From: Glaciecola sp047250385
Lineage (GTDB): Bacteria; Pseudomonadota; Gammaproteobacteria; Enterobacterales; Alteromonadaceae
Reading direction: 5' to 3'
Assembly (NCBI RefSeq): GCF_047250385.1
Contig: NZ_JBLBVM010000054.1
Coordinates: 217,556-281,555, forward strand
DNA length: 64,000 nt
Positions 41,522-49,987 of the stretch are shown here, in pieces; the stretch's first letter is position 1, and every line of letters begins with the position of its first letter. A model generated the notes under the pieces. It was not told the origin of the DNA, searched no databases, and was given only the letters and a program-made list of their open reading frames with translations. Both the position numbers and the translations under genes were made by a program.

Positions 41522-42955
41522 TTAGACTATTTCACCACGGCGCTCGATCAATTCTTCTTTAATCTCATGTGCCTTATCTTCAGTAATATCGTACTTCCAC
41601 ATGATCAATATCGCCAGTGCTGCTGTGCTAGAAGGAATAATGATATCGGCGAGTCGTAAATTGGTCATCGTTTCCACCGTTTGACTAGCAACACCTGCAT
41701 CAAAACCAACAAACTTCAGAACTACACCACCCAATATTAATGCTAATGCCTGACCTAATTTCACCATCAGCCAATAGATTGCAGCAAAGGTGCCTTCCTT
41801 GCGCGGCATGCCATTTTTCAATTCATCTAAATCGCATACATCAGCGGTCATGCTCAGCATAAGGGTAAATAAACCACCGATCCCGAATGACATCAAAGGA
41901 ATTGGCATGAATATCATCCACGGGTTTTCGGGGTTGAAGCCATACCATTTCAATGTATAGCCAATAATGGAAAGCACTGTTGAAATGATAAACGCATTGC
42001 GTTTGCCCCATTTATTAGCCATCCAACTGACAACAGGAATGACAAGAAAAGCAGTCACAAATGCACTCACTGTTGAGAACCACGCGGGCCACGAACCAGT
42101 AGCACCATAATCCCCATCAAACATATGAAATACAATGATGAAGTAACTAAATGAAGAGACTAGCATAAAGCCATTAAACACGAAGAAAGTAGCTCCGCAC
42201 AGCCTCACAAATGCTGCATTTCTATAGGCCTGCCCGATACTTCGAAAAACGCCCATCACATTGCTCGATAGTGCTCTAAAAGAAATCTCGGCTCTACTTT
42301 CAATTTGCGAACTATCAATTCCTTTGCAGAATAGGCCAGGAACGATACCAAGTACAATACAAACACCGGCAACATATATGGAAAGTTGCCTGACTCCTTC
42401 GGCCTGACTCTCAAATAAATCAGGGTCGGCGATCATGACCCAAAACCACGGCACAATCATCCATGCTATTTGCCCCATAAATTGAGACACAGCCATTAAA
42501 CGCGTCCGCTCTTTATAGTCAGCTGTCATTTCGTAGCCTAAGCCAACAAATGGCGTAGCGAACATCGTATTACCGATAGTGAAGGCCATTGAAAACAACA
42601 AGATATACCAGAATGTATAGTTTTGAGAATTTTCAGGGTCTAGCTGCCATAGCAAGGCGAAGCAAGTCCCACTGAGGATTGCACCTACTACGATATATGG
42701 TCGGCGTCTGCCCCATCTTGACTTCGTGTTGTCTGTGATGAAACCCATGATTGGATCTGTGATTGCATCAAACAAGCGAGGCAAGCCCCCTAGTAAGCCA
42801 GCTAATACAGGGTCGACACCAAATGCTGTTATTAAGAAAAATGCAAAGATGCCTAAAGAGGCGGGTAACAAGTTGAGTACCAGTGTGCCTGTTCCATATG
42901 CGGCTTTTTCACCTAGAGGGACGCGATCTTTTTCTGCAGTTTCGTAATGCGACAT
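41522..42955 (-). CDS. GPH-family sugar:cation symporter (MFS_2)
   Basis: A protein of 477 residues with about 12 membrane helices. The N-terminus (VPLGEKAAYGTGTLVLNLLPAS) and the loop after helix 2, DAITDPIMGFITDNTKSRWGRRRPYI, are diagnostic for the glycoside-pentoside-hexuronide family (MelB relatives). It moves oligosaccharides or sugars across the inner membrane with Na+ or H+. It is divergent from GH17 across a 359-bp gap with the candidate operator. In the laminarin model it imports the oligosaccharides that the cytoplasmic GH17, GH3 and phosphorylase act on. Confidence 0.92.
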   Translation of the reverse strand: MSHYETAEKDRVPLGEKAAYGTGTLVLNLLPASLGIFAFFLITAFGVDPVLAGLLGGLPRLFDAITDPIMGFITDNTKSRWGRRRPYIVVGAILSGTCFALLWQLDPENSQNYTFWYILLFSMAFTIGNTMFATPFVGLGYEMTADYKERTRLMAVSQFMGQIAWMIVPWFWVMIADPDLFESQAEGVRQLSIYVAGVCIVLGIVPGLFCKGIDSSQIESRAEISFRALSSNVMGVFRSIGQAYRNAAFVRLCGATFFVFNGFMLVSSFSYFIIVFHMFDGDYGATGSWPAWFSTVSAFVTAFLVIPVVSWMANKWGKRNAFIISTVLSIIGYTLKWYGFNPENPWMIFMPIPLMSFGIGGLFTLMLSMTADVCDLDELKNGMPRKEGTFAAIYWLMVKLGQALALILGGVVLKFVGFDAGVASQTVETMTNLRLADIIIPSSTAALAILIMWKYDITEDKAHEIKEELIERRGEIV

Positions 42956-43314
42956 TTTTGTATTCAGCTTAAGTTGTAAATGGAATGTAAATATATGTCA
43001 TTTGAATGTCATTTTCTAAAAAAACTGGCTATAAATCGGTAACTTGAACTTTTTACGCGGTGGCTTGGACAAAACCGAAAAGCGACATTAATCTTCCTGC
43101 AAAAGTAAGGTCGCAATTGGCCATTTTGGGTCTGCCCCCTAAGATCCTAATTAACCTATTTAAAGTCCACTTAAACTCAAATGGCTTGTCTCTAGCAGTG
43201 GAAAAAGCTGTACTTACCGGCTATTTTTACGTTCAGATTCAGTTTAAATGGCATTACAATTCAATATCATTTTCATTTTTATAATTCGTTAGTTGTCAAT
43301 TACAGGCTGTACAC
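42956..43314. promoter_or_regulatory. 359-bp divergent gap between transporter and GH17 with a weaker operator-like site
   Basis: AGTCCACTTAAACTCAAAT (43164-43182) matches the GH3/phosphorylase site at 13 of 19 positions, and the next six bases GGCTTG also match the phosphorylase site. It is in plus orientation, 132 bp before the GH17 ATG. A 74-codon open frame spans the gap but has no ribosome site or recognisable protein, so I leave it out. Confidence 0.35.
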
Positions 43315-44262
43315 ATGATAAAACAACAGAGCAAATCACACTTCCCCAAACCCGTATTCGAACCAATGATAGATGGTCAGTGGATTGGTTTAGGCATTGC
43401 TTATGGTTCTTATCGTGACGGCGAAAACCCGCATGATGGCAGCGTGTCTTCCGAAAAAGACATTCTCGAAGATATGAACTTGTTAACCAAGAACAGCAGT
43501 TTGTCATGGAATCTTATTCGTATGTACGGCGCCGACCCTGCAAGCGAGCAAGTACTCAAAACCATTAAAAAGCATAAGCTACCAGTAAAAGTAATGCAGG
43601 GAGCATGGCTTTCGTCTATTCAAACTGAAGAGCAAAATGCACAACAAATTTCAGAAGTCATCCGGCTCGCTAACGAGTACGAAGGCATTGTTGTTAGTGT
43701 CAATTTAGGTAACGAAATATTTGTCGATTGGTCTGCACATAAGTTTGAAGTAAGCGAAATTCCCATGTATCTAAATTGGGTAAAAGAAGTAAAGGCAGCG
43801 GTGAGCGTGCCTGTCACCCTTGCAGATGACTATAATTTTTGGAATAAGCCTTGGAGTCAGGAAGTTGCCCAAGAACTTGATTATATTGTGTTACATGCTT
43901 ATGCCATGTGGAACTCACAAACGCTTGAGAATGCCGTACCTTGGACTGAAAAAACTTATCATGACATTTGTGCATTGCACCCAAGCAAACAAATAGTACT
44001 CGGTGAATCTGGCTGGGCAACCAACTCTGATAATAGCAATGGTGATGAAAGTTTGATCATTGCTGAAGCCAGTGAAGAAACGCAAAGTATTTTTTTCCAT
44101 GCCTATCGCCAGTGGTTAGATGAAAACCGCATCGTTTCGTTCTATTTTGAAGCGTTTGATGAGAAATGGAAGGGTGGTGAAGACATGGGCGACAATATCG
44201 CTGAGAAAAACTGGGGCGTCTTTCGTTCAGATAGAACGCCCAAGCTTGCGATTCAATTATAA
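43315..44262 (+). CDS. Cytoplasmic GH17 beta-1,3-glucan hydrolase (copy 1)
   Basis: A protein of 315 residues, no signal peptide. GH17 features in order: GLGIAYGSYRDGENPHDG, LIRMYGAD, VVSVNLGNEIFVDW (acid/base Glu134), LDYIVLHAYAMW and IVLGESGWAT (nucleophile Glu231), then VSFYFEAFDEKWKGG and a final NWGVF. It cuts or transfers beta-1,3-glucosyl units of imported laminarin oligosaccharides; transglycosylation is possible in this family. It differs clearly from the two neighbouring GH17 copies on the other strand, so the set probably covers different chain lengths or branches. Convergent with copy 2, 25-bp gap. Confidence 0.88.
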   Translation: MIKQQSKSHFPKPVFEPMIDGQWIGLGIAYGSYRDGENPHDGSVSSEKDILEDMNLLTKNSSLSWNLIRMYGADPASEQVLKTIKKHKLPVKVMQGAWLSSIQTEEQNAQQISEVIRLANEYEGIVVSVNLGNEIFVDWSAHKFEVSEIPMYLNWVKEVKAAVSVPVTLADDYNFWNKPWSQEVAQELDYIVLHAYAMWNSQTLENAVPWTEKTYHDICALHPSKQIVLGESGWATNSDNSNGDESLIIAEASEETQSIFFHAYRQWLDENRIVSFYFEAFDEKWKGGEDMGDNIAEKNWGVFRSDRTPKLAIQL

Positions 44263-44287
44263 TCCGACATTTCTCGGTCTTAGTTAA

Positions 44288-45247
44288 TTAATTGCTTTGC
44301 AAAACCAGTTTGAGTGTTCTATTTAAATAAAATAGGCCCCAATGTTTTTCAGGTTCATTCGGATCATCCGAGCCCTTCCAAGGTTCGTCAAAAGCTTCAA
44401 ACACGAAAGTTAATATTTTTTCGCTATTCGTCCATTCCATCAGTTGACGATAATACTCAGCTTGCAGTTCAACTGACGCATTCCAAGCCTCAATACCACA
44501 ACCATTCGACTGCGTTGTCCAGCCTGCCTCTGTTATTACAATAGGCACATCAGGATGACATTCTTGTACCGAGTAATAATTTTGCTTTGTGTATTCCAAG
44601 GCATTTTCAATACTTTGATATTCCCAAACCGGGTATGTGTGAATTGAAATGAAATCGAGTTCAGCAACCAAGGGCATCAATTTATTGGTCCATGGTACGT
44701 AGTTTTCGCAAAACGTCACAGGTACATCAATTTCGCTTTTAATGCGTTGCGCGAATTCGATTAGGCGCTCTACGGGGACCATGTGATCGGTCCAATCAAC
44801 ACTAGCTTCATTGCCAATTGATACGGCTATCACATGCTTTGGATAACGACGAGTTAAGTCGATTAAACGCTCAATATCATCATCATTTTTTTTACGATTG
44901 AGCGCCAATTGCTCTTCGCTATACTCCGCTCCCCACGGACAGTTTGGGTTGCTTACTTCAGCACATATATCCACCCCAAGCATTAACGAAAAATCGAGTT
45001 CTTCTTGGGTAATAACCGACAACACCGTTTCAGCGTGCTGACTACAGTCGTATAAGCGCAAATAAGACCAATCTGATAACAATAATAAGTCTTCTTTAAT
45101 TTCTTCGTAAGTGGGATAGATGTCCTCTCTCGGATTCTGCCCTTCTCTATAGCCTGAATAGCAAATAGCATTTGCGTGGGTTCGGCCAAGCATTTCCTCA
45201 AGCACTGTTAGTGGCCTACTCTCATTTGGCATATTTATGCTTTCCAT
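44288..45247 (-). CDS. Cytoplasmic GH17 beta-1,3-glucan hydrolase (copy 2)
   Basis: A protein of 319 residues from the ATG at 45247 (MESIN), overlapping the end of copy 3 by 26 bp; the ATG five codons later (MPNESRP) is a good alternative and shortens the overlap to 11 bp. Motifs: HANAICYSGYREGQNP, YLRLYDCS, AVSIGNEASVDW (Glu147 acid/base), LDFISIHTYPVWE, IVITEAGWTT (Glu240 nucleophile), LTFVFEAFDEPWKGS and KHWGLF. No export signal. It shares the RExxNP start and the ends of domain with copy 1 more than with copy 3. Probably translated in coupling with copy 3. Confidence 0.88.
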   Translation of the reverse strand: MESINMPNESRPLTVLEEMLGRTHANAICYSGYREGQNPREDIYPTYEEIKEDLLLLSDWSYLRLYDCSQHAETVLSVITQEELDFSLMLGVDICAEVSNPNCPWGAEYSEEQLALNRKKNDDDIERLIDLTRRYPKHVIAVSIGNEASVDWTDHMVPVERLIEFAQRIKSEIDVPVTFCENYVPWTNKLMPLVAELDFISIHTYPVWEYQSIENALEYTKQNYYSVQECHPDVPIVITEAGWTTQSNGCGIEAWNASVELQAEYYRQLMEWTNSEKILTFVFEAFDEPWKGSDDPNEPEKHWGLFYLNRTLKLVLQSN

Positions 45248-46109
45248 CTTTATCGAGAACGCCCCAATATGCGCCTACATCTCCTTCATCCGCAACCTTC
45301 CAGTCTTCATCGAATGATGAAAAATAGAATAGTGGAATGTCTTCTTTCTGCGTCCAATGATAAGCATTAACAAAATAACGAAGTGCATTTTCGTATGAAG
45401 GCACTGCAGCTCTGTCAGGCGAGCCTTGATCTGGCCAACCTGTTTCGCTTATGACAACCGGCTTGCCATTCGCCACTTTGACGGCGCGGTGATACATTTC
45501 TTTCATATATGTAAGAGCATGCTCTGCTGGGTAGCCTTCCCAAAATGGATAGCAGTTTGCAAAAATCACATCACAAGCTTCGGCGACTGGCGGGTGATCT
45601 TCAAACAAGAAATAAGCATCAACATAGCCTACCGGAATACCCGGAGCACCTTGTTTAGCGCGATTAATATAGTCAACTAACTGCTGCTCGCTCATCTCTT
45701 CGCGTAGCATGACTTCATTTCCAACTGCCAACATATCGGCATGACCTGCTTGGGCTATCTTAATCGCGTTTTGAAGTTCTTTTTCATTGTTAGCGAAGTT
45801 ATCATCCAACCAAACGCCAACCATTGTTTTAAGGCCGTATTCAGCCGCAATTTTAGGAATTAGCTCGTTTCCTTCAGTGCATGAAAAGGTTCTGATCCAC
45901 TCAACGTAAGGTAGAATTAATTGAATGCGTTGATGAATTTGTTCCTCGGTAATTTGCGTTCCCGGGCCCTGCCCTGCGATATAGGGGCTAAATGATAAAC
46001 CATGGATCTTGTTATCGAGTAGACTTTTCGCTTCTGCCTGCAACTGTGGAATCGTTAATTGCGCTGCATTTAGTTGCTTGTTTCGATAATATTTTCCAGA
46101 CATAGTCAT
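45222..46109 (-). CDS. Cytoplasmic GH17 beta-1,3-glucan hydrolase (copy 3)
   Basis: A protein of 295 residues, start MTMSGKYYRNK, no signal peptide. GH17 pattern: HGLSFSPYIAGQGPGTQITE, WIRTFSC, LAVGNEVMLREE (Glu132), VIFANCYPFWEG, VVISETGWPDQGS (Glu222), YFSSFDEDWK and YWGVLDKDG. It is the most divergent of the three and resembles marine bacterial exo-type or transglycosylating GH17. The first gene of a two-gene unit with copy 2. Upstream lies an 18-bp tandem repeat, possibly a regulator array. Confidence 0.88.
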   Translation of the reverse strand: MTMSGKYYRNKQLNAAQLTIPQLQAEAKSLLDNKIHGLSFSPYIAGQGPGTQITEEQIHQRIQLILPYVEWIRTFSCTEGNELIPKIAAEYGLKTMVGVWLDDNFANNEKELQNAIKIAQAGHADMLAVGNEVMLREEMSEQQLVDYINRAKQGAPGIPVGYVDAYFLFEDHPPVAEACDVIFANCYPFWEGYPAEHALTYMKEMYHRAVKVANGKPVVISETGWPDQGSPDRAAVPSYENALRYFVNAYHWTQKEDIPLFYFSSFDEDWKVADEGDVGAYWGVLDKDGKHKYAK

Positions 46110-46167
46110 CTCAATTTAGTGGTTCAGTTGTGAATGTGCAAACGGTGCATTCTTCTGTTACGGCTCT

Positions 46168-46239
46168 GACAGTTGTGATAGTGCCGACAGCTGTAATAGT
46201 GCCAACAGCTGTAATAGTGCCGAAAGCTGTATCAGTGCT
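46168..46239. repeat. Four 18-bp tandem repeats upstream of the GH17 pair
   Basis: Copies at 46168, 46186, 46204 and 46222 read GAC/AAC/GAA-AG-C/T-TGT-GAT/AAT/ATC-AGTGCC/T. They lie 59 bp upstream of the GH17 start. In one plus frame they stay open, but there is no start codon and a stop precedes them, so they are more likely binding sites or a slipped-strand expansion. Confidence 0.7.
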
Positions 46240-46319
46240 TTAAAAGTTTGAAACGAGTATAGCTAAAGTAGCAAAGCAAAAGATTTACTATGCGATATTA
46301 GGTATGCCAAATGCGATGA

Positions 46320-46727
46320 ATGGGAAATGAAGATGCTTTTACAAGATTCTCAGATAACAATTTAGCGTATTTAGAGGGTTTAAGGGCATTAAAAATGGGA
46401 GACTCAACAAAAGCTAAAAGTTATGCCAAGAGGATGTGGGACATTATGGAGCCTATGAAAGACGCGGCAAAACACGAACAATATCATTTACTTGTTGGGT
46501 TAATTGCGGCTGAGGATGAAGACTACAAAGCTGCAGTAGAAAGCTTTGAAAGATCAGACCATACAGACATTTATGAGAAGTATCACAAGGCGTTAGCCTA
46601 CCACAAGATGCAAGACTCAGAGAAAGCAAGCAAGCTGTTTATGGAGTTAAAAGATTTTAACTTTAATCAAGTTGATTACGCTCTCATCAGAGCGGATACA
46701 ATTGCCATGGCAAACAAAGTTCAATGA
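46320..46727 (+). CDS. Short TPR-like protein, perhaps the tail of a lost larger gene
   Basis: A protein of 135 residues from ATG 46320, without signal peptide. Helical repeats are visible (LAYLEGLRALKMGDSTKAKSYAKRMWD, YHLLVGLIAAEDEDYKAAVESFERS, YHKALAYHKMQDSEKASKLFMEL), which fit tetratricopeptide-type pairs. It reads like the C-terminal part of a longer TPR protein; no upstream frame continues it and the ribosome site is poor. So it may be an expressed remnant or a pseudogene. A good terminator follows at 46747. Confidence 0.5.
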   Translation: MGNEDAFTRFSDNNLAYLEGLRALKMGDSTKAKSYAKRMWDIMEPMKDAAKHEQYHLLVGLIAAEDEDYKAAVESFERSDHTDIYEKYHKALAYHKMQDSEKASKLFMELKDFNFNQVDYALIRADTIAMANKVQ

Positions 46728-46746
46728 GTACAAAATTTTGATTTAT

Positions 46747-46777
46747 AAAGCCAGCTTCATTGTAAGCTGGCTTTTTT
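46747..46777 (+). terminator. Intrinsic terminator of the TPR-like gene
   Basis: AAAGCCAGCTT and AAGCTGGCTTT form the stem around CATTGT, followed by further T. Confidence 0.85.
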
Positions 46778-46868
46778 GTCACGTTATCTAATAGTATTTC
46801 TAAGCCCCAGTGAATAGTTAAATAGCTCAAGAAGTTCTTGCGCTTATAATTTTGCTGATGCCGTAAAA

Positions 46869-46900
46869 TGGCGCACCCAACTAGATTCGAACTCATCGTT
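46869..46900 (-). pseudogene. Degenerate 3'-end remnant of a tRNA-Arg-like gene
   Basis: TGGCGCACCC and GATTCGAACTCA match the acceptor-end and T-arm of the intact tRNA-Arg at 53433-53509, but the bases between have changed (AACTA for GGCGA). The rest of the tRNA is absent. It is read on the minus strand, like the intact gene. Confidence 0.55.
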
Positions 46901-47117
46901 TTTAATTGTGGTCTGCGAGTAATTCCAGACTCTACATCTAACTTTCATTCCAAAGATTCAATTACAAATATCGCCAAACGGTAAGTGTGAAATAAATTAG
47001 AGTTAAACTGAGCTTTGTTATATCTTAGAGCTACGGTCGTCAGTCTTAATAGTTTATCCAAAGCCAAAAAGGGAATTTGCTTTTAATATGAATGCATATA
47101 GCGACAAAAAGATATAT

Positions 47118-48002
47118 ATGAAACTCACGGTAGCTTCATGTATTTTGCTTTGCTTCTTATTACTGTCTTGTCAGCCCAAACCTCATGATCATATTTTAAG
47201 AGTATCTGTCACTAACTGGATAGGTTATATGCCTCTTTTTTATGCAAAAGAAAAAGGATTACTCGAGAGCATTAACGTTAAACTGATCAACGCAGTCTCG
47301 TTAAGTGAGAATATGTATCTTTATAAAGCGGGAAACTCTGATGCTTTTGGTGGCACGCAATACGAGCACTCAATTTTAAAAGCGCAATTCCCAAGTCTTG
47401 TTCCCATTATGTTATTTGATCGCTCAAATGGCGGTGACATGGTAATGAGTAATCAAACTATTTCTTCTCTGCAAAATAGTGACGGTCAAATTGACACCTA
47501 TTTAGAGATGGATTCAATTAATCTCATCGTATTAAATGATTTTATTCAAAAATTTAATATTGATGAAACCAGAATAAATTATATAGACAAAGACCAAAGC
47601 GAAATCTCGTCTCTACAATATATTAATCCGGCTCAAGCAACCCTTATTGTTACGTATATTCCTAATGACATAAAACTCAGAAACAATGGTTTTCAGGAAT
47701 TGATATCTACAAAGAATGGCCTCGACCTTCTCGTATTAGGTGCCGTGTTTGCTCGTCAAGAAGAACTCATAGAACATAAGCAGCAATTCATTCAGTTAAA
47801 GGCAATCGTTGATGAGGCAATACTCTCACTTGAAGCCGATCCTAAAGAGTTTTATGAGACCATAAAGCCTTACTTCACAGAATTGAGCTATGAAGAATTT
47901 AACAAACAGATTAATGACATAGTATGGGTTAATAAGGACCTCGACCCATCGCTCAAGATGCGTTTGCAAGAGGCTTCATTTTCAATAAAAGACCTTTTAT
48001 GA
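47118..48002 (+). CDS. Substrate-binding lipoprotein (NMT1/TauA-like), coupled to a GGDEF-EAL gene
   Basis: I start at the second ATG (47118, AAAAAG six bases upstream), giving a 294-residue protein with a good lipobox (CFLLLSC); the first ATG (47088) adds ten polar residues. The mature part begins RVSVTNWIGYMPLFYAKEKGLLESINVKL, the periplasmic type II binding fold of NMT1/THI5 and TauA/SsuA-like ABC binding proteins. No ABC permease lies next to it; instead its stop overlaps the start of a GGDEF-EAL gene by 4 bp (ATGA). It therefore more likely reports a bound ligand to c-di-GMP signalling than feeds a transporter, like NspS with MbaA (inference). Confidence 0.78.
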   Translation: MKLTVASCILLCFLLLSCQPKPHDHILRVSVTNWIGYMPLFYAKEKGLLESINVKLINAVSLSENMYLYKAGNSDAFGGTQYEHSILKAQFPSLVPIMLFDRSNGGDMVMSNQTISSLQNSDGQIDTYLEMDSINLIVLNDFIQKFNIDETRINYIDKDQSEISSLQYINPAQATLIVTYIPNDIKLRNNGFQELISTKNGLDLLVLGAVFARQEELIEHKQQFIQLKAIVDEAILSLEADPKEFYETIKPYFTELSYEEFNKQINDIVWVNKDLDPSLKMRLQEASFSIKDLL

Positions 48003-49987
48003 ACCTAACAATTAAACAGCTTGTCATTAGTCTCATTTTTTTCATTGTAATTGTTATGTACTCTGTTTTTGGGAATCACTACTTTGCTCAACGAGATAAT
48101 ACCGCGCGGGTAATATCTAGTAGAATTCACAATGAGCTTTCCGAACTATCTTATTTATTATCGAAACACATTAAGAGTTCGCCTATTTCAAGCGCTCGAC
48201 CTTTGCTCGACAGAAAAGCGGCTAATAATATCTACCTCAGTGCTATCGCTATTTTTGATAACGACCAACTCGTTATGACAACGGACCCTGGTTACTCTAA
48301 AGTTCCGACAAGTGCAGATCTGTATGTTGTGGCCCATGAAAGCAACTTCTCCTCGCTACAAACTATAATGGCGTTGAAAGAAAATGTTCACTACTACGAG
48401 GGTAAAAATCTTAGAAACTATACGCTTATTTTTTATCTTGATAAAAAAACGATAGAAACTGAATTTACACAGGTAAAACGCGACTTCTTGCTCCTTCTTG
48501 TTGTCATGCCCGTTTTTATCGTATTCGTTATTTGGATGGTTGTTGGTCGTCTTGTTGCTAAACCACTCGAAGTTTTGCGTCAATATGCTTATTACAATTC
48601 GCAGGTTCCATCGGCCTTCAAGGTTAAAGAAATCGAATACATTAGAGCATCAATGGTCCAAACGTTTAATCGTCTCGATCAAGAACGCAAAGAGCTCTTT
48701 AACCAAGCGCGAACCGACTCTCTGAGTGGTTTGGCAAACAGAAATTACTTACAGGAAAGAGTGGAGCAAATTATTGATTTGAGTGAGAGGGAAAATAAGG
48801 AATTTGCCTTACTATTCCTCGATCTCGATCACTTTAAAACGGTAAATGATTCATTAGGGCATGATATCGGTGATGAACTACTCAAGAGTATTGCAAAAAC
48901 AATTCACGATATTTTGCGTGTAAATGATGTTGTGGCGCGCATTGGTGGAGATGAATTTGTCATTGTATTAACGCATTATAAGAATGAAATTGAGCTATAT
49001 GAAATTATAGAACGCATTCAAACTCAATTGATGAAACCATGGTTAATAAAAACATTTCCGATCCACATTACAAGTAGTATTGGCATTACCGTTTACCCGA
49101 AGGATGGAAAAGACCTTTTATCATTAATGAAGAATGCAGATATTGCTATGTACGAGGCAAAGTCTCGCGGGCGCAGGAGCTATCACTTCTTCACAGAGAG
49201 TTTAAACATTAAGACTCAAGAATACATTGAGCTTACCAACGCCTTGCGACAAGCACTCAAGAATAGCGAGTATGAACTCTTTTACCAACCACAAAACGAT
49301 GTGAAAAACGGTCAGATAATTGGGGCAGAAGCTTTGATCCGCTGGAACAAACCAGGTTCTGGGTTTGTTCCCCCGAACACTTTCATTCCTATTGCAGAAA
49401 AAAATGGTTTTATTATTGAACTTGGTGCGTGGGTACTCGAAACGGCTATTAAACAACTAAGAGAATGGCAAGACCAAGGCTTCGATTTAAAAATGTCGAT
49501 TAATGTGGCACCGCAACAAATAAAACACCGTGACTTTGTAAGCCAGTTGGAAAGTCTTTTACTAGAGCATAAGGTTGTTGCAAAAAATGTGTTTTTAGAA
49601 ATTACAGAATCTATATTTTTGGACGGTAGTAATGCCATTCATCAGACGTTTTCTGCAATTAAAAAGCTTGGCGTACAAATTTCATTAGATGATTTTGGAA
49701 CAGGATACTCATCACTATCTTATTTGAAAAAATTCCCTATCGACATCATAAAAATTGATAAGGCCTTTTTAGATGATTACGCCACTGAAGATGGTTCGGT
49801 GTTCATTGAAACCATCCTGAATATGGCAAAGACGCTTAAACTAAAGGTGGTTGCGGAAGGAGTGGAAACACACTCTCAAGTTAGCTACTTACAAGGCTTA
49901 AGCTGCAATTACTATCAAGGTTACTTTTGCAGTCCTGCTGTCGAGATAGATGCTTTTAACAAGTTGTATTGTGAGCATAATAAGTGA
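47999..49987 (+). CDS. Membrane GGDEF-EAL protein, bifunctional c-di-GMP enzyme
   Basis: A protein of 662 residues: membrane helix 7-24, periplasmic sensor about 25-160, second helix 162-184, HAMP-like linker, GGDEF domain with intact GGDEF at 316-320, then an EAL domain with Glu444-Ala-Leu (EALIRWN), DDFGTGYSSL and AEGVETHSQ. All key residues of both enzyme types are present, so it may make and degrade c-di-GMP, or keep one activity. Its periplasmic part is probably contacted by the overlapping substrate-binding lipoprotein. No antisense or other control is visible. Confidence 0.9.
   Translation: MNLTIKQLVISLIFFIVIVMYSVFGNHYFAQRDNTARVISSRIHNELSELSYLLSKHIKSSPISSARPLLDRKAANNIYLSAIAIFDNDQLVMTTDPGYSKVPTSADLYVVAHESNFSSLQTIMALKENVHYYEGKNLRNYTLIFYLDKKTIETEFTQVKRDFLLLLVVMPVFIVFVIWMVVGRLVAKPLEVLRQYAYYNSQVPSAFKVKEIEYIRASMVQTFNRLDQERKELFNQARTDSLSGLANRNYLQERVEQIIDLSERENKEFALLFLDLDHFKTVNDSLGHDIGDELLKSIAKTIHDILRVNDVVARIGGDEFVIVLTHYKNEIELYEIIERIQTQLMKPWLIKTFPIHITSSIGITVYPKDGKDLLSLMKNADIAMYEAKSRGRRSYHFFTESLNIKTQEYIELTNALRQALKNSEYELFYQPQNDVKNGQIIGAEALIRWNKPGSGFVPPNTFIPIAEKNGFIIELGAWVLETAIKQLREWQDQGFDLKMSINVAPQQIKHRDFVSQLESLLLEHKVVAKNVFLEITESIFLDGSNAIHQTFSAIKKLGVQISLDDFGTGYSSLSYLKKFPIDIIKIDKAFLDDYATEDGSVFIETILNMAKTLKLKVVAEGVETHSQVSYLQGLSCNYYQGYFCSPAVEIDAFNKLYCEHNK

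Noticed and set aside
43060..43284. 74-codon plus-strand frame before GH17 copy 1
   Set aside because: No ribosome site, no recognisable protein, and it covers the divergent promoter region with the operator-like site.
46120..46251. Cys/Ser-rich reading of the 18-bp repeats as a small peptide gene
   Set aside because: A stop precedes the stretch and there is no ATG, GTG or TTG in frame with a ribosome site.
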